NCBI RefSeq assembly: GCF_000012365.1
Contig: NC_007651.1
Span: 2,852,001 to 2,916,000, forward strand
Direction: 5' to 3'
Length of the DNA: 64,000 nt
DNA from: Burkholderia thailandensis E264
GTDB lineage: Bacteria; Pseudomonadota; Gammaproteobacteria; Burkholderiales; Burkholderiaceae
In this document: piece by piece, positions 9,752-20,139 of the stretch
Position numbering within the stretch: position 1 is the stretch's first letter
Layout of the letters: each line of letters starts with the position of its first letter
Position numbers and translations under genes: made by a program
Notes under the pieces: model-generated
The model's input: only the letters and a program-made list of their open reading frames with translations
The model's database searches: none
What the model was told of the DNA's origin: nothing

Positions 9752-10297
9752 ATGAAATTCTGTTCCGTTTGCGGCCACGAAGTCATCGCGCGCATCCCGC
9801 CGGGAGACAATCGCGAGCGCTTCGTCTGCGACCAGTGCGGCACGATCCACTATCAGAACCCGCGCAACGTCGTGGGCACGATTCCCGTCTGGGGCGATCA
9901 GGTGCTGCTGTGCCGGCGCGCGATCGAACCGCGCTACGGCTACTGGACGCTGCCCGCGGGCTTCATGGAGATGGGCGAGACGACGGCCGAGGCCGCCGCG
10001 CGCGAAACGCTCGAGGAGGCGGGCGCGCGCGTCGAGGTGCAGAACCTCTTCACGCTGCTGAACGTGCCGCACGTTCATCAGGTGCATCTCTTCTATCTCG
10101 CGCGCCTCGTCGATCCGTCGTTCGAGGCGGGCGAGGAAAGCCTCGAAGTGAGGCTGTTCGACGAGGCGGACATTCCGTGGGACGAGATCGCGTTTCCGAC
10201 CGTGAGTCAGACGCTGCGGTTCTTCTTCGCCGACCGCGAAGCGGGCGACTACGGCGTCCACACGGGCGACATCTTCCGCTCGCTGCGCAACGGCTAG
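9752..10297 (+). CDS. Nudix hydrolase with zinc ribbon
   Basis: A 181-residue hydrolase of nucleoside-diphosphate-linked compounds. An N-terminal zinc ribbon (C4, C7, C26, C29) precedes a complete Nudix box at residues 70-92, G-x5-E-x7-RETLEEAG. The metal-binding glutamates are all present. It is nine bases upstream of aat and reads through towards bpt, an arrangement common in beta- and gammaproteobacteria. The zinc ribbon suggests relation to NudC/ADP-ribose pyrophosphatase types, but the substrate cannot be told from sequence. Confidence 0.9.
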   Translation: MKFCSVCGHEVIARIPPGDNRERFVCDQCGTIHYQNPRNVVGTIPVWGDQVLLCRRAIEPRYGYWTLPAGFMEMGETTAEAAARETLEEAGARVEVQNLFTLLNVPHVHQVHLFYLARLVDPSFEAGEESLEVRLFDEADIPWDEIAFPTVSQTLRFFFADREAGDYGVHTGDIFRSLRNG

Positions 10298-10305
10298 GCG
10301 CGCGC

Positions 10306-11073
10306 ATGGTTCCGTGGCTCGGCCCAGACGATCCGTTTCCGAGCGTCGAGCGCGCGCTCGGCGCGGCGAGCGGCGCGCCCGGCCTGCTCGCCGCGAGCGC
10401 GGACCTGCTGCCGTCGCGCCTCATCGACGCGTACCGGCGCGGAATTTTCCCGTGGTATTCGGACGGCCAGCCGGTACTCTGGTGGAGCCCCGATCCGCGG
10501 ATGATCCTCGTGCCCGCCGAGTTCAGGATCTCGGCAACCTTCAGGAAAACGCTCAAGCGCGTGCTGCGCGAGCCGCGCTGGGAAATCCGCGTCGATTGCG
10601 ACTTCGCCGGCGTGATGCGTGCGTGCGCGCAGGCGCCGCGGCGCGGGCAGCGCGGCACATGGATCACCGCGGAGATCATCGACGCGTATTCGTCGCTGCA
10701 CCGCGCGGGCGACGCGCACAGCATCGAAACCTGGCTGGACGGCCGCCGCGTGGGCGGCCTGTACGGCGTGTCGTTCGGCGGGATGTTCTTCGGCGAATCG
10801 ATGTACGCGGACGTGAGCGACGCGTCGAAAATCGCGCTTGCCGCGCTCGTCGCGCACCTGCGCGAGCACAGGGTAGTAATGATAGACTGCCAGCAGAACA
10901 CGTCGCATCTGGCGTCGCTCGGCGGCCGCGAGATCGCGCGCAAGGCGTTCGTCGCCCACGTGCGCCGCGCCGTCGCCGAGCCGCCGATATCCTGGCGGTT
11001 CGACAAGACCGTCGTCGCCGGATTGCTCGGCCAAGCCGCTTCGGCGACGGCAGCGGATGCGTTCGATCGTTAG
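10306..11073 (+). CDS. aat: leucyl/phenylalanyl-tRNA--protein transferase
   Basis: Adds Leu or Phe from aminoacyl-tRNA to N-terminal Arg or Lys of proteins, marking them for ClpS/ClpAP. The 255-residue product has the family blocks [63 protein letters not shown], and [18 protein letters not shown]. The ATG at 10306 follows the Nudix gene by eight bases; the frame is open further upstream but homology begins here. Overlapping neighbourhood with bpt gives the cell both N-degron transferases in one unit. Confidence 0.95.
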   Translation: MVPWLGPDDPFPSVERALGAASGAPGLLAASADLLPSRLIDAYRRGIFPWYSDGQPVLWWSPDPRMILVPAEFRISATFRKTLKRVLREPRWEIRVDCDFAGVMRACAQAPRRGQRGTWITAEIIDAYSSLHRAGDAHSIETWLDGRRVGGLYGVSFGGMFFGESMYADVSDASKIALAALVAHLREHRVVMIDCQQNTSHLASLGGREIARKAFVAHVRRAVAEPPISWRFDKTVVAGLLGQAASATAADAFDR

Positions 11074-11106
11074 CGCGGCAAAACATCAAGACATCGAGAG
11101 CTGCCC

Positions 11107-11937
11107 ATGACTCATCCCACTGAGCTGCCGCTTTCACCGCTTTCGGCGTTGCAATTCTATGCAACGGCCCCCTACCCGTGCAGTTATCTGGATGGGCGCA
11201 TCGCGCGCTCGCAAGTCGCGACGCCGAGCCATCTGATCAATTCCGACATCTACACCGAACTCGTGAAGGCGGGCTTTCGCCGCTCCGGCGTATTCACCTA
11301 CCGCCCGTACTGCGACGGCTGCCGCGCATGCGTGCCGGTTCGCGTGCCCGTCGACGCGTTCGCGCCGAACCGCGCACAGCGGCGCGCGTGGAAGCGCCAC
11401 CGCGCGCTCGTCGCGACCGTGTCGCCGCTCCACTACGACGAGGAGCACTACGCGCTCTACATGCGCTATCAATCGGCGCGCCACGCGGGCGGCGGCATGG
11501 ACCGCGACAGCCGCGATCAATACGAACAATTCCTGCTGCAAAGCCGGATCAATTCGCGGCTCGTCGAATTCCGCGATCTCGATACGCCCAAGGACGGCGC
11601 GAGCGCTCTGCGCATGGTCAGCATGATCGACATCCTCGGCGACGGCCTGTCGTCCGTCTATACGTTCTTCGATCCGGACGAGTCGCACGCGAGTTACGGC
11701 ACCTACAACATCCTCTGGCAAATCGAGCAGGCGAAGAGCCTGCGCCTGCCATACGTCTATCTCGGCTACTGGATTCGCGAAAGCCCGAAAATGGCGTACA
11801 AGGCGAACTTCCATCCGCTCGAGGGACTCGTGGACGGCCGCTGGAAAGTGCTCGATCCGACGCTCGTCGATCTGCCGCCCGTCGACGCCGCGCTCGCGCG
11901 CGCGCCGCTGCCGGGCGGCCATTCGGGCACGCGCTGA
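11107..11937 (+). CDS. bpt: aspartate/glutamate leucyltransferase (Bpt)
   Basis: Transfers leucine to N-terminal Asp or Glu, the second bacterial N-degron branch. 276 residues. N-terminal [18 protein letters not shown] and the cysteine cluster [15 protein letters not shown] are those of the ATE/Bpt N domain, and the GNAT-like C domain shows [18 protein letters not shown] and [22 protein letters not shown]. It begins 33 bases after aat. Named bpt rather than ate because of the bacterial short form. Confidence 0.95.
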   Translation: MTHPTELPLSPLSALQFYATAPYPCSYLDGRIARSQVATPSHLINSDIYTELVKAGFRRSGVFTYRPYCDGCRACVPVRVPVDAFAPNRAQRRAWKRHRALVATVSPLHYDEEHYALYMRYQSARHAGGGMDRDSRDQYEQFLLQSRINSRLVEFRDLDTPKDGASALRMVSMIDILGDGLSSVYTFFDPDESHASYGTYNILWQIEQAKSLRLPYVYLGYWIRESPKMAYKANFHPLEGLVDGRWKVLDPTLVDLPPVDAALARAPLPGGHSGTR

Positions 11938-12042
11938 GCGCGCGCGGCCGCACCCGTCGCCGCGCGCCCGACGAAGGCGCGCCGGCGCTTCTCGGCTAAA
12001 ATAGCGGGTTGTCAATTTTTCGGCCGCCGCCGCCCCTTTTTC

Positions 12043-13080
12043 GTGTTCAGCTCCCTCTATCCGCTTGCCCGTGCATCCCTCTTCAAGATGGATGCGGAGG
12101 ACGCCCATCATCTGACCCTGCGCATGCTCGGCGCCGCGGGCCGCACCGGCCTCGCACGCGCGCTGTCGTCCCGCGTGCCCGACGCGCCGCGCACCGTGAT
12201 GGGGCTCACGTTCCGCAATCCGGTCGGGCTTGCGGCCGGTCTCGACAAGGACGGCGCGGCGATCGACGGCTTCGCCGCGCTCGGCTTCGGCTTCATCGAG
12301 GTCGGCACGGTCACGCCGCGCGCGCAGCCCGGCAACCCGCGCCCGCGGATGTTCCGGTTGCCCGAGGCCGGCGCGATCATCAACCGGATGGGCTTCAACA
12401 ACAGCGGCGTCGATCAGTTCGTGAAGAACGTGCAGGCGGCGCGCTACCGCGGCGTGCTCGGCCTGAACATCGGCAAGAATGCCGATACGCCGATCGAGCG
12501 CGCGGCCGACGATTACCTGTACTGCCTCGAGCGCGTCTACCCGTTCGCAAGCTACGTGACGATCAACATCTCGTCGCCGAACACGAAGAATCTGCGACAG
12601 CTCCAGGGCGCGGGCGAGCTCGACGCGCTGCTTGCCGCGCTGAAGAACAAGCAGCAGCGCCTCGCCGACCTGCACGGCAAGCTCGTGCCGCTCGCGCTGA
12701 AGATCGCGCCCGATCTCGACGACGAGCAGGTGAAGGACATCGCCGCGACGCTGCTGCGCCACAACATCGAAGGCGTGATCGCGACCAACACCACGCTGTC
12801 GCGCGACGCGGTGAAGGGCCTGCCTCATGCCGACGAGGCGGGCGGGCTGTCCGGGCGCCCCGTGTTCGACGCGTCGAACGCGGTGATCCGCAAGCTGCAT
12901 GCGGAGCTCGGCGACGCCGTGCCGATCATCGGCGTGGGCGGCATCTTCTCCGGAGACGACGCGCGTGCGAAACTCGCCGCGGGCGCGTCGCTCGTCCAGC
13001 TGTATACGGGCTTCATCTATCGCGGTCCGGCGCTCGTCGCCGAATGCGTGAAGGCGATCGCTCGCGGGCAAACACGGTGA
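12043..13080 (+). CDS. pyrD: dihydroorotate dehydrogenase (quinone), class 2
   Basis: Oxidises dihydroorotate to orotate in pyrimidine synthesis and passes electrons to quinone at the inner membrane. 345 residues, with the class 2 N-terminal membrane-docking helix ([28 protein letters not shown]), [37 protein letters not shown], and the FMN phosphate loop [12 protein letters not shown]. It starts with GTG; this start gives the complete docking helix. A TAAAAT -10-like element lies at 11997-12002. Confidence 0.95.
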   Translation: MFSSLYPLARASLFKMDAEDAHHLTLRMLGAAGRTGLARALSSRVPDAPRTVMGLTFRNPVGLAAGLDKDGAAIDGFAALGFGFIEVGTVTPRAQPGNPRPRMFRLPEAGAIINRMGFNNSGVDQFVKNVQAARYRGVLGLNIGKNADTPIERAADDYLYCLERVYPFASYVTINISSPNTKNLRQLQGAGELDALLAALKNKQQRLADLHGKLVPLALKIAPDLDDEQVKDIAATLLRHNIEGVIATNTTLSRDAVKGLPHADEAGGLSGRPVFDASNAVIRKLHAELGDAVPIIGVGGIFSGDDARAKLAAGASLVQLYTGFIYRGPALVAECVKAIARGQTR

Positions 13081-13189
13081 TATAGAAATAAACAAACGAT
13101 ATTTAGACATCGATTGTTATTTCACTATCATTGGGCGATCGATCTCAAGGCCTCATCGAAGGCCCCATCCCAGGCAAGGAAACAACACA

Positions 13190-13984
13190 ATGAAAATTGC
13201 GTCGCTGAAGAAGCTTCTGGTCGCCGGCCTGATCGGCGCGTCGTTCGTCGCCGCCACCGCGCACGCGGCGGATCTGCTCGACGAAGTCAAGCAACGCGGC
13301 ACGCTGCGGATCGGCCTCGAAGGCACGTTCCCGCCGTTCAACTCGAAGAACCCTCAAGGCGAACTCGTCGGCTTCGACGTCGACATCGCGAAGGCGATCG
13401 CCGCGAAGCTCGGCGTGAAGCCCGAATTCGTCACGACCGAATGGAGCGGCATCATCGCGGGCCTGCAGGCGGGCAAGTTCGACGTGATCGTCAACCAGGT
13501 CGGCATCACCGACCAGCGCAAGCAGACGCTCGATTTCTCGCCGGCGTACACGTACTCGTCCGCGCAGCTGATCCAGCGCAAGGATGACGCGCGCCAGTTC
13601 AAGTCGCTCGAGGACCTGAAGGGCAAGAAGCTCGGCGTCGCGCTCGGCACGAACTACATGGACATGGCGAAATCGGTGCCCGGCATCGACGTGAAGACGT
13701 ATCCGGGCGCGCCCGAATACCTGCGCGACCTCGCGGCGGGCCGGCTCGACGCGGCGCTCAACGATCGCCTGATGCTCGCGTACCTGACGAAGAACTCGCA
13801 GTTGCCGCTGCGCCCGGGCGCGAACGTCGGCTCGGCGAACCCGTCCGGCATTCCGTTCAGGAAGGGCAATCCGAAGTTCGCGAAAGCGATCGCCGACGCG
13901 ATGACGCAGCTCGAGGCCGACGGCACGTTCACGAAGATCTCCGACAAGTGGTTCGGCATCGACGTGACGAAGCCCGTCAAGTAA
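13190..13984 (+). CDS. polar amino acid ABC transporter substrate-binding protein (cystine-type)
   Basis: Periplasmic binding protein of the SBP_bac_3 family, 264 residues. The signal peptide is MKIASLKKLLVAGLIGASF...AHA with cleavage near residue 26. The mature part begins with GTLRIGLEGTFPPFN and has the ligand-site motif QAGKFDVIVNQVGITDQRKQTLDFSPAY. Overall pattern is closest to cystine/cysteine binders such as FliY, by memory. The AT-rich leader 13081-13189 probably holds its promoter. A permease gene follows after a stem-loop; no ATPase gene follows. Confidence 0.9.
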   Translation: MKIASLKKLLVAGLIGASFVAATAHAADLLDEVKQRGTLRIGLEGTFPPFNSKNPQGELVGFDVDIAKAIAAKLGVKPEFVTTEWSGIIAGLQAGKFDVIVNQVGITDQRKQTLDFSPAYTYSSAQLIQRKDDARQFKSLEDLKGKKLGVALGTNYMDMAKSVPGIDVKTYPGAPEYLRDLAAGRLDAALNDRLMLAYLTKNSQLPLRPGANVGSANPSGIPFRKGNPKFAKAIADAMTQLEADGTFTKISDKWFGIDVTKPVK

Positions 13985-14027
13985 GCGCGTCATCCGTAGT
14001 CCCGCCGCGCCATCCGGCGGCAAACGA

Positions 14028-14053
14028 GGGCGGCATCCGCAACGGTGCCGCCC
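14028..14053 (+). terminator. stem-loop between binding protein and permease
   Basis: GGGCGGCA pairs with TGCCGCCC around a 10-base loop and is followed only by TTTGCG. A weak terminator or RNA stabiliser of this sort typically keeps binding protein output above permease output. Confidence 0.5.
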
Positions 14054-14112
14054 TTTGCGTTGCGCGCCCGGTTTATGATTGCGCTTTCGCGTACGCCTCG
14101 TCCCCGCTTCAG

Positions 14113-14772
14113 ATGCCGATCACTTCCCTCCTCGCCCAATCACTCCCGGTCTTGCTCCAGGGTGCGCTTCTGACCGTCAAGTTTGCCGTGCTGTCGATGC
14201 TGTTCGGGCTCGTCGGCGCCGTCGTGCTCGCGCTGATGGGCATCGGCGGCAGCCGGGTGCTGGCCGGCCTCGCGCGCGCGTACGTGAGCGTGATGCGCGG
14301 CACGCCGCTTCTCGTGCAGATCTTCGTCATCTATTACGGACTGCCAAGCCTCGGCGTGTCGCTCGATCCGACGCCCGCCGGCGTGATCGCGCTGTCCGCG
14401 AACGTCGCCGCTTACATGTCCGAAAGCATGCGCGGCGCGATCAACGGGATCGAGAAAGGACAATGGCTCGCCGCATACAGCCTCGGGCTGTCGTGGCGGC
14501 AGACGCTGCGCTACGTGATCGGCCCGCAGGCGCTGCGCATCGCGGTGCCGAGCCTGTCGAACAGTCTCATCAGCCTGATCAAGGACACGTCGCTCGTGTC
14601 GGTGATCACCGTCACCGAGCTCTTGCGCAGCGCACAGGAGATCATCGCATCGACCTATCAGCCGCTGCCGCTCTATCTCGCCGCGGCGGGGGTCTACTGG
14701 GTGCTGTGCCAGATCCTCGAATGGGTGCAGCGCTGGTACGAGCGCCGGCTCGCGCTGCCGAGCCGGCATTGA
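14113..14772 (+). CDS. polar amino acid ABC transporter permease
   Basis: A 219-residue HisM-type permease with about five transmembrane helices. The conserved region begins LLQGALLTVKFAVLSM, includes MRGTPLLVQIFVIYYGLP, and has the EAA loop IEKGQWLAAYSLGLSWRQTLRYVIGPQALRIAVPSL. Start at 14113 places the first helix correctly. It is 128 bases downstream of the binding protein and probably its partner. The ATPase needed for a working transporter is not present on either side, so it must be encoded elsewhere or shared. Confidence 0.88.
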   Translation: MPITSLLAQSLPVLLQGALLTVKFAVLSMLFGLVGAVVLALMGIGGSRVLAGLARAYVSVMRGTPLLVQIFVIYYGLPSLGVSLDPTPAGVIALSANVAAYMSESMRGAINGIEKGQWLAAYSLGLSWRQTLRYVIGPQALRIAVPSLSNSLISLIKDTSLVSVITVTELLRSAQEIIASTYQPLPLYLAAAGVYWVLCQILEWVQRWYERRLALPSRH

Positions 14773-14971
14773 GCGGAATCGCGCGTCGCCCGGTGCGACC
14801 GGCGTGGCGCCATGCGCCGACCGCCGGCTCGCTCGGCGGCGGGCAAGCCGCGCGGCCTATGCCCCATGACCCCGGCCGCCTCGGGCATCCGAGCGTCGAG
14901 CGCGGACGGAACGGCGCGCCCGCCGCCGCACGCGCCGCCGCGAACGCGTCAGTCCAGCGGCGCCGCGCCCG

Positions 14972-15955
14972 TCAATCCATCGGATAGCGCACGCCGAGCG
15001 CCGCACGCGCGGCGTCCGTCATCGCGATCATTCGCCGCGAGTGGGCGTGCGTCATCACCGGGCTCTCGAGCTCGCCCGCGCGCAGCAGCTCGCAGAAGTG
15101 CGCGATCTCGTAATTAAGGCCGCCGCCGTCGAACGGCTCGTCGAGTTCGACGATGCGGCCGTCCGCATAGCGAATCGTCGCGCGCGCCGGATTCCACCAG
15201 TTCTCGTGAATCGTCACGCAGCCGCCCGCCGCCGCGAGCAGCGCATCGCCGCGCCCCATCACGTCGAGCCCGCAGAACAGTTGCGACACGCCGCGCTCGT
15301 GCCGCGCGTTGACGCTCGCGAACACGTCCACGCCCGCCGCGCCGACGCGGCCGAGCGTCTGCACGTCGAGCGGCGCGCCGAGCCAGTCGACGGCAAGAAA
15401 CATCTCGTAGATGCCGATGTCGAGCAGCGCGCCGCCCGCCTGCTCGAAACGGTAGACGGGGTGATCGGCCGGCACCGTCGACGACGCACAGCCGGCGCGC
15501 ACGAGCGTGACCTCGCCGATCGGATCGCGCTCGAGATGCGCGCGCAGCTTCCGGTACAGCGGATAGAACGGCGGCTTCATCGCCTCCATGAAGAGGCGTT
15601 TCGCCGCGTGCGCAGCGTCGAGCACGGTTTCGAGCTCGCGCGCGTTGACGGTCGCGGGCTTTTCGCAGAGCACCGCCTTGCCGGCCGCGAACGCCGCGAG
15701 CGCATACTGCGCGTGGCTGTCGTTCAGCGTCGCGATATAGACGGCATCGATGTCGGACGCGAGGAGCGCGTCGGCGCTGCCGCACGGCGCGCCGCCATAC
15801 GCGGCGCAGAACGCGGCGGCCGCGTCGGCGCGACGCGCCCATACGCGCGACAACTCCGCGCCGCGCACGTGCGCGACGCTCTGGGCGAACCGGCGCGCGA
15901 TGCTGCCCGCGCCGACGATGCCGAAGCGAATCGGCGTCGGTTGATAATCGGTCAT
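14972..15955 (-). CDS. Gfo/Idh/MocA family oxidoreductase
   Basis: An NAD(P)-dependent sugar-type dehydrogenase. The Rossmann motif is RFGIVGAGSIARRFA, VLCEKPATVNARE contains the EKP signature with the catalytic-region lysine, and the C-terminal beta domain follows (about 327 residues). Met codons at 15976, 15964 and 15955 are possible starts; I use 15955, which leaves nine residues before the Rossmann fold, but no ribosome site decides it. It lies downstream of and parallel to the GntR-type regulator, which may control it. Substrate unknown. Confidence 0.85.
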   Translation of the reverse strand: MTDYQPTPIRFGIVGAGSIARRFAQSVAHVRGAELSRVWARRADAAAAFCAAYGGAPCGSADALLASDIDAVYIATLNDSHAQYALAAFAAGKAVLCEKPATVNARELETVLDAAHAAKRLFMEAMKPPFYPLYRKLRAHLERDPIGEVTLVRAGCASSTVPADHPVYRFEQAGGALLDIGIYEMFLAVDWLGAPLDVQTLGRVGAAGVDVFASVNARHERGVSQLFCGLDVMGRGDALLAAAGGCVTIHENWWNPARATIRYADGRIVELDEPFDGGGLNYEIAHFCELLRAGELESPVMTHAHSRRMIAMTDAARAALGVRYPMD

Positions 15956-16049
15956 CGAATCCATTCCGTGTCGCACAAAGAACCGGCATCGGGCCCGCGG
16001 CCCGGCCGGCCGTCATGATAAACGGCCGGCGTGCGACACGGCGCGGCGC

Positions 16050-16763
16050 TCAGTTGCGTTCGGGCATGTCGACCGCGAAGTCGCGCATTTCCTCCGCCGT
16101 GTAGTCGATCAACTCGAGCGCGGCCGCCTCCGCGTCGCGCGCGTCGCGCCGCTCGATCGCGTCGACGACGCGCCCGTGCGACTTGAGCGCGAGCGCGCGA
16201 ATGTCGTCGCGCTGGCTCATCCGCGGGTTCACGACACGCAGCGCGCCGCGAATGATCGCCGCCATTTGCTGGAAAAACTGATTGCCGCTCGCATGCACGA
16301 TCCGCGTATGCAGCAGCTCATCCGCCTCGTCATAGGCCGGTGTTCCCGGCTCGGCCAATTTGAACAGCTCGTATGCCTCCCTTATGCCGGCGATTTCCGC
16401 CGCCGTTGCGCGACTCGCCGCCTGCGCGGTCGCACGCGGCTCGATCAGCGTCCGGAATTCGATCACGTCGCGAATGAACTGCCGATCGGGCTTCGCCCGG
16501 AAACGCCAGTTCACGACGTCTTCGTCGATCATCCTCCAGTGATTCATCGGCCGCACGCGCGTGCCGACCTTCGGACGCACGTCCAGCATGTCGCGCGCCA
16601 GCAACATCGAGAGCGCTTCGCGCATCACGGTGCGGCTGACGTCGAACTCCTTCGACAACACGTCCTGCGGCGGCAATACGCCGCCATACTTGTCCTCGAC
16701 GATTCCCGTGACAAGCCCATCCATCACTTTACTGACCAGTGACCGGTCCTTTCCCTGCTCCAT
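16050..16763 (-). CDS. FadR-subfamily GntR transcriptional regulator
   Basis: A 237-residue repressor-type regulator. The N-terminal winged helix (residues 8-75) has LPPQDVLSKEFDVSRTVMREALSMLLARDML, and the C-terminal FCD ligand domain follows, with VIEFRTLIEPRATAQAA and the metal-ligand pattern typical of FadR-type proteins (D-x3-H in EADELLHTRIVHASGN, later histidine in LKSHGRVVDAI). It probably responds to a sugar acid or similar small molecule and may control the downstream oxidoreductase gene. A DNA target cannot be named. Confidence 0.88.
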   Translation of the reverse strand: MEQGKDRSLVSKVMDGLVTGIVEDKYGGVLPPQDVLSKEFDVSRTVMREALSMLLARDMLDVRPKVGTRVRPMNHWRMIDEDVVNWRFRAKPDRQFIRDVIEFRTLIEPRATAQAASRATAAEIAGIREAYELFKLAEPGTPAYDEADELLHTRIVHASGNQFFQQMAAIIRGALRVVNPRMSQRDDIRALALKSHGRVVDAIERRDARDAEAAALELIDYTAEEMRDFAVDMPERN

Positions 16764-17100
16764 GAGACCTCTCCCCGAACATCACCTGTGTTGGCACAAT
16801 GCCCTCGCAGTCTCGCCGGCCCTCTGTATCGAAATGACACGACTATCAGCCTTTGTTCTTATGAACGATACGTTGCTGAGTTCGTCGCAATTGCGCTATC
16901 TGGTAAACACCTGACAGGGTAATCCCTCTTACTATATCCAGAAAAAAACAGCCTTAAAAAAACAGGTCCAGCAAGCTTGTTGCAAGCTTGCTGGACCTCG
17001 GATCGAACGGTGCGGCAAAGCGTCGGCAATCAATTTTTTATGATTGGAATTAACCGACTTTATTGCTTTAGCGCATCGAATTCATTATTGAATGATTTAT
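16764..17100. other. AT-rich intergenic region between the GntR gene and rpiA
   Basis: Contains the rpiA terminator (16952-16998) and, nearer the regulator, its presumed promoter. It is markedly AT-richer than the surrounding genes. No extra gene is supported. Confidence 0.5.
16952..16998 (-). terminator. strong Rho-independent terminator of rpiA
   Basis: A perfect 16-bp inverted repeat (16964-16979 and 16983-16998, arm AGGTCCAGCAAGCTTG) has a 3-base gap. On the minus strand it runs straight into GTTTTTTT. It sits about 100 bases past the rpiA stop codon. Confidence 0.85.
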
Positions 17101-17796
17101 TTAACGTGCCGCGTAACGGAGCGTCTCGACGCCGTGCTCGGTGCCGAGCAGGCAGAGATCCGCGCCGCGTTGCGCGAACAGGCCGACCGTCACGACGCCG
17201 GGCCAGCCGTTGATCGCCGCTTCGAGCGCGCGCGGATCGTCGATCCGCAAGCCCTTCACGTCGAGAATCTCGTTGCCGTTGTCGGTCACGTACGGCGTGC
17301 CGTCCTGCTTCACGCGCAGCACGGGCACGCCGCCCAGCGCGGCAAGCCGGCGGCCGATCGCGGTGCGCGCCATCGGCACGACCTCGACGGGCAGCGGAAA
17401 CTGGCCGAGCATCGCGACGCGCTTGCTCGCATCGGCGATGCAGACGAACGTTTCCGCGACCGAAGCGACGATCTTCTCGCGCGTAAGCGCGCCGCCGCCG
17501 CCCTTGATCATCGCGCCGCTTTCGTCGATCTCGTCGGCGCCGTCGACATACACCTGCAGCGATTCGATCTCGTTCAGATCGAACACCCGGATGCCGTGCG
17601 ACTTCAGGCGCTCGGTCGTCGCCACCGAACTCGACACCGCGCCGCGATAGCGATCCTTGACGGCCGCGAGCGCGTCGATGAAGCAGTTGGCGGTCGAGCC
17701 CGTGCCGACGCCGATCACCGCGCCTTGCGGCACGTTGTCGGTCACGTATCGGGCGGCGGCCTCGCCGACGAGGCGTTTGAGTTCGTCTTGGGTCAT
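17101..17796 (-). CDS. rpiA: ribose-5-phosphate isomerase A
   Basis: Interconverts ribose 5-phosphate and ribulose 5-phosphate in the pentose phosphate pathway. 231 residues starting [18 protein letters not shown]. The phosphate-binding loop is [31 protein letters not shown] follows, the catalytic region is YVDGADEID, and [14 protein letters not shown] is the KGGGG signature. A longer in-frame start exists at 17832 but the start at 17796 gives the family's normal length. Confidence 0.96.
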   Translation of the reverse strand: MTQDELKRLVGEAAARYVTDNVPQGAVIGVGTGSTANCFIDALAAVKDRYRGAVSSSVATTERLKSHGIRVFDLNEIESLQVYVDGADEIDESGAMIKGGGGALTREKIVASVAETFVCIADASKRVAMLGQFPLPVEVVPMARTAIGRRLAALGGVPVLRVKQDGTPYVTDNGNEILDVKGLRIDDPRALEAAINGWPGVVTVGLFAQRGADLCLLGTEHGVETLRYAAR

Positions 17797-18028
17797 GAGA
17801 AGCGTCAAGCAATCGAAGTGCGAAAAGCACAAGTTTACCGGAGACGCTCCGTCCGACGGATATTTTCGTTGCGACGGCAGCGGCGGCGATCGCGGCGCGA
17901 CGTGACACGCGCCGCCGCCGCGCTACCGTCGTTCAGATTGAGAATCGTTCAGCCGCGTCACCGTCATCGTTCGACTTGCCGATTGCCCGACGCCGACACG
18001 TCCGCTGCCGCGCGAGCGCCCGAAGCGC

Positions 18029-18928
18029 TCACTGCGCGGCCACGCCGCTCGCCGCATCGACCGCCGCCGCGTCGCGTTCGGGCACCGGCTGCGACGGCAT
18101 GTACTTGTCGAGCAGCGCCTGCGCGATCGCGTCGGTTTCCGCATCCGGATTGCCCGCGTAATCGGTCGAACGAAAATGCATCTGGAACGCGGCGAACACG
18201 CGCCGCGTGCGGTCGTCGAGCACGCCGTCCGTCGCGACGTCGTAGCCGTAGCGCGCGAGCTTCAGTTGCAGCTCGCGCACGTCGACGAGCGACTTCGGCG
18301 GGCGGCCGGCGAGGCGCGCGGCCACCGTCTCGTCGTCCGGCCACGCGCCGACGCCCGCCTTCGCGAGCGCACGCCACGGAAACAGCGGGCCTGGATCGAT
18401 CTTGCGCTGCGGTGCGATGTCGCTGTGGCCGACGACGCGCGTCGGCGGAATCTGGTAGCGCGCGACGATATCCTTCGCAAGCCGAACGATCGCGTCGACC
18501 TGCGCGGGCGGATACGGCGCCCACATGCGGCCGTGCGGCGTGTCGATCGGGCCGCGGTTGACGTTCTCGATGCCGATCGACACGCCGTTCAGCTCGGTCG
18601 CGCCCTGCCACGAGCTCACGCCCGCGTGCCATGCGCGCTCGCTTTCCGGCACGAGCTGATAGACGACGGGCGCGTGCCGCTTGGTGCGCGGGGCATCCGG
18701 CACGACGTAATGGGCGCTGACGTTCTCCTGCGTCAGCACGCGCAGCGATTGCGCCTCGCCGATCTCGGTGTAATGCATGACGAGGAAACGGATGCGCGAA
18801 TCGGCGCTGCGCGCGTGAAGGCTCGTGTCGGCGTAGTAGTCGCCGCGATTGACGAGCGTGGGCGTCGTACAGGCAGCGGCGAGCACGCTGAGGCTCGCGA
18901 GAAGCGTATGGCGCAAAGGAAATTTCAT
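18029..18928 (-). CDS. N-acetylmuramoyl-L-alanine amidase, AmiD-like lipoprotein
   Basis: A 299-residue zinc amidase that cleaves the amide bond between MurNAc and the stem peptide, probably anchored to the outer membrane. The lipobox is LAAAC at residues 17-21. The Amidase_2 domain shows zinc ligand motifs VMHYTE and VGHSDIAPQRKIDPGPLFPW. A C-terminal peptidoglycan-binding domain follows (LQLKLARYGYDVATDGVLDDRTRRVFAAFQ). Arrangement and length match AmiD rather than cytoplasmic AmpD. In several bacteria such enzymes recycle muropeptides and influence beta-lactamase induction. Confidence 0.9.
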   Translation of the reverse strand: MKFPLRHTLLASLSVLAAACTTPTLVNRGDYYADTSLHARSADSRIRFLVMHYTEIGEAQSLRVLTQENVSAHYVVPDAPRTKRHAPVVYQLVPESERAWHAGVSSWQGATELNGVSIGIENVNRGPIDTPHGRMWAPYPPAQVDAIVRLAKDIVARYQIPPTRVVGHSDIAPQRKIDPGPLFPWRALAKAGVGAWPDDETVAARLAGRPPKSLVDVRELQLKLARYGYDVATDGVLDDRTRRVFAAFQMHFRSTDYAGNPDAETDAIAQALLDKYMPSQPVPERDAAAVDAASGVAAQ

Positions 18929-19264
18929 GATGACGGCGCTCGGTGAATCGACAGTCGCCGGGACGGTCGTCCCGGCACGAGCGCTTCATTCTAGACGCTT
19001 CGTCGATCGCATTCCTGCGCGTTTCGCACCTCTTTTGCGAAAGCGGCGCACGTTGCGGCGACATGACGGCCATGCGCCGCGACATGCGAAGCATGTGTGC
19101 GAGCGACTCGCTCGATCGCCGCCGTCGCATTGCGATTCGCGCCGCATCGGCGTCGGCGGCGCGTTCGCCCGCCGCCACTGCGCAGCCGATAGAGCGCCAC
19201 GAACGAGCAGCGCGCGCCGCTCACCCGCAAAGCCGTCAGCGGGCTGAGCGTACGCGCCGCGCGC
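18929..19264. other. intergenic region, nothing recognised
   Basis: 336 bases between rlmB and the amidase gene, both on the minus strand. No ribosome-site-backed frame and no clear terminator were found. Confidence 0.45.
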
Positions 19265-20008
19265 CTACTTGCGCACGCCCCGCTGGCGCACCGCCTCGTA
19301 CAGACACACGCCGCTCGCGACCGACACGTTCAGGCTCTCGACACTGCCCGCCATCGGGATGAACATCACTTCGTCGCACGTGTCGCGCGTCAGGCGCCGC
19401 ATTCCCTCGCCTTCCGCGCCCATCACGAGCGCGACGGGGCCGTCGAGCTTCGTGTCGTAAAGGCTCGCCGTCGCGTCGTCCGACGTCCCGATCACCCACA
19501 CGCCCGCGTCCTTCAGCTCGCGCAGCGCACGCGCGAGGTTCGTCACCGTGATGTACGGCACCGTGTCGGCCGCGCCGCTCGCGACCTTCGCCGCGGTCGC
19601 ATTCAGGCCGGCCGCGCGGTCGCGCGGCGCGATGATCGCGTGCGCGCCCGCCGCATCGGCCACGCGCAGGCATGCGCCGAGGTTGTGCGGATCGGTCACG
19701 CCGTCGAGCACGAGCAGAAGCGCGGGCCCGGCGACGCCGTCGAGCAGCTCGGCGAGATTCTGCGCGAGCGGCAGATCCTCGACGCGCGCGACGACGCCCT
19801 GATGGCGCTCGGTGTGCGCAAGCCCCCAAAGCCGCGTCTCGTCGGCGGCGATGAGGCGCACGCCCGCTTCCTTCGCCGCATGCAGGAAATCCTGCATGCG
19901 GCGATCGCGACGCGTCGAATCGTAGAACACCTCCGCGACCGTCGACGCATCGTGCCGCATGCGCGCGGTCACTGCATGAAAACCGTAGAGAACCTTCAGA
20001 CGTGACAT
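19265..20008 (-). CDS. rlmB: 23S rRNA (guanosine-2'-O-)-methyltransferase RlmB
   Basis: Methylates the ribose of G2251 in 23S rRNA using S-adenosylmethionine. 247 residues. An N-terminal substrate-binding domain starts [14 protein letters not shown]. The SpoU knot domain has [29 protein letters not shown] (motif 1), [12 protein letters not shown] (motif 2) and [23 protein letters not shown] (motif 3). It is directly downstream of rnr (131 bases), the same order as in gammaproteobacterial rnr-rlmB operons. Confidence 0.95.
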   Translation of the reverse strand: MSRLKVLYGFHAVTARMRHDASTVAEVFYDSTRRDRRMQDFLHAAKEAGVRLIAADETRLWGLAHTERHQGVVARVEDLPLAQNLAELLDGVAGPALLLVLDGVTDPHNLGACLRVADAAGAHAIIAPRDRAAGLNATAAKVASGAADTVPYITVTNLARALRELKDAGVWVIGTSDDATASLYDTKLDGPVALVMGAEGEGMRRLTRDTCDEVMFIPMAGSVESLNVSVASGVCLYEAVRQRGVRK

Positions 20009-20139
20009 GGCTGGAACAACCTTCGATCAAAACGCGCGGCCGCGCATCGCACGCGCCGCATGGAAAATGGAAAGCGCCGCGCGCCCTGGCGGGGCGCGCG
20101 GCGTTTCGGTCGGCGCCGCCGGATCGGCGACGCGCTCGA

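Noticed and set aside
16964..16998. Perfect 16-bp inverted repeat as an operator of the GntR regulator
   Set aside because: It is followed by a T run on the minus strand and lies just past rpiA, so a terminator explains it better.
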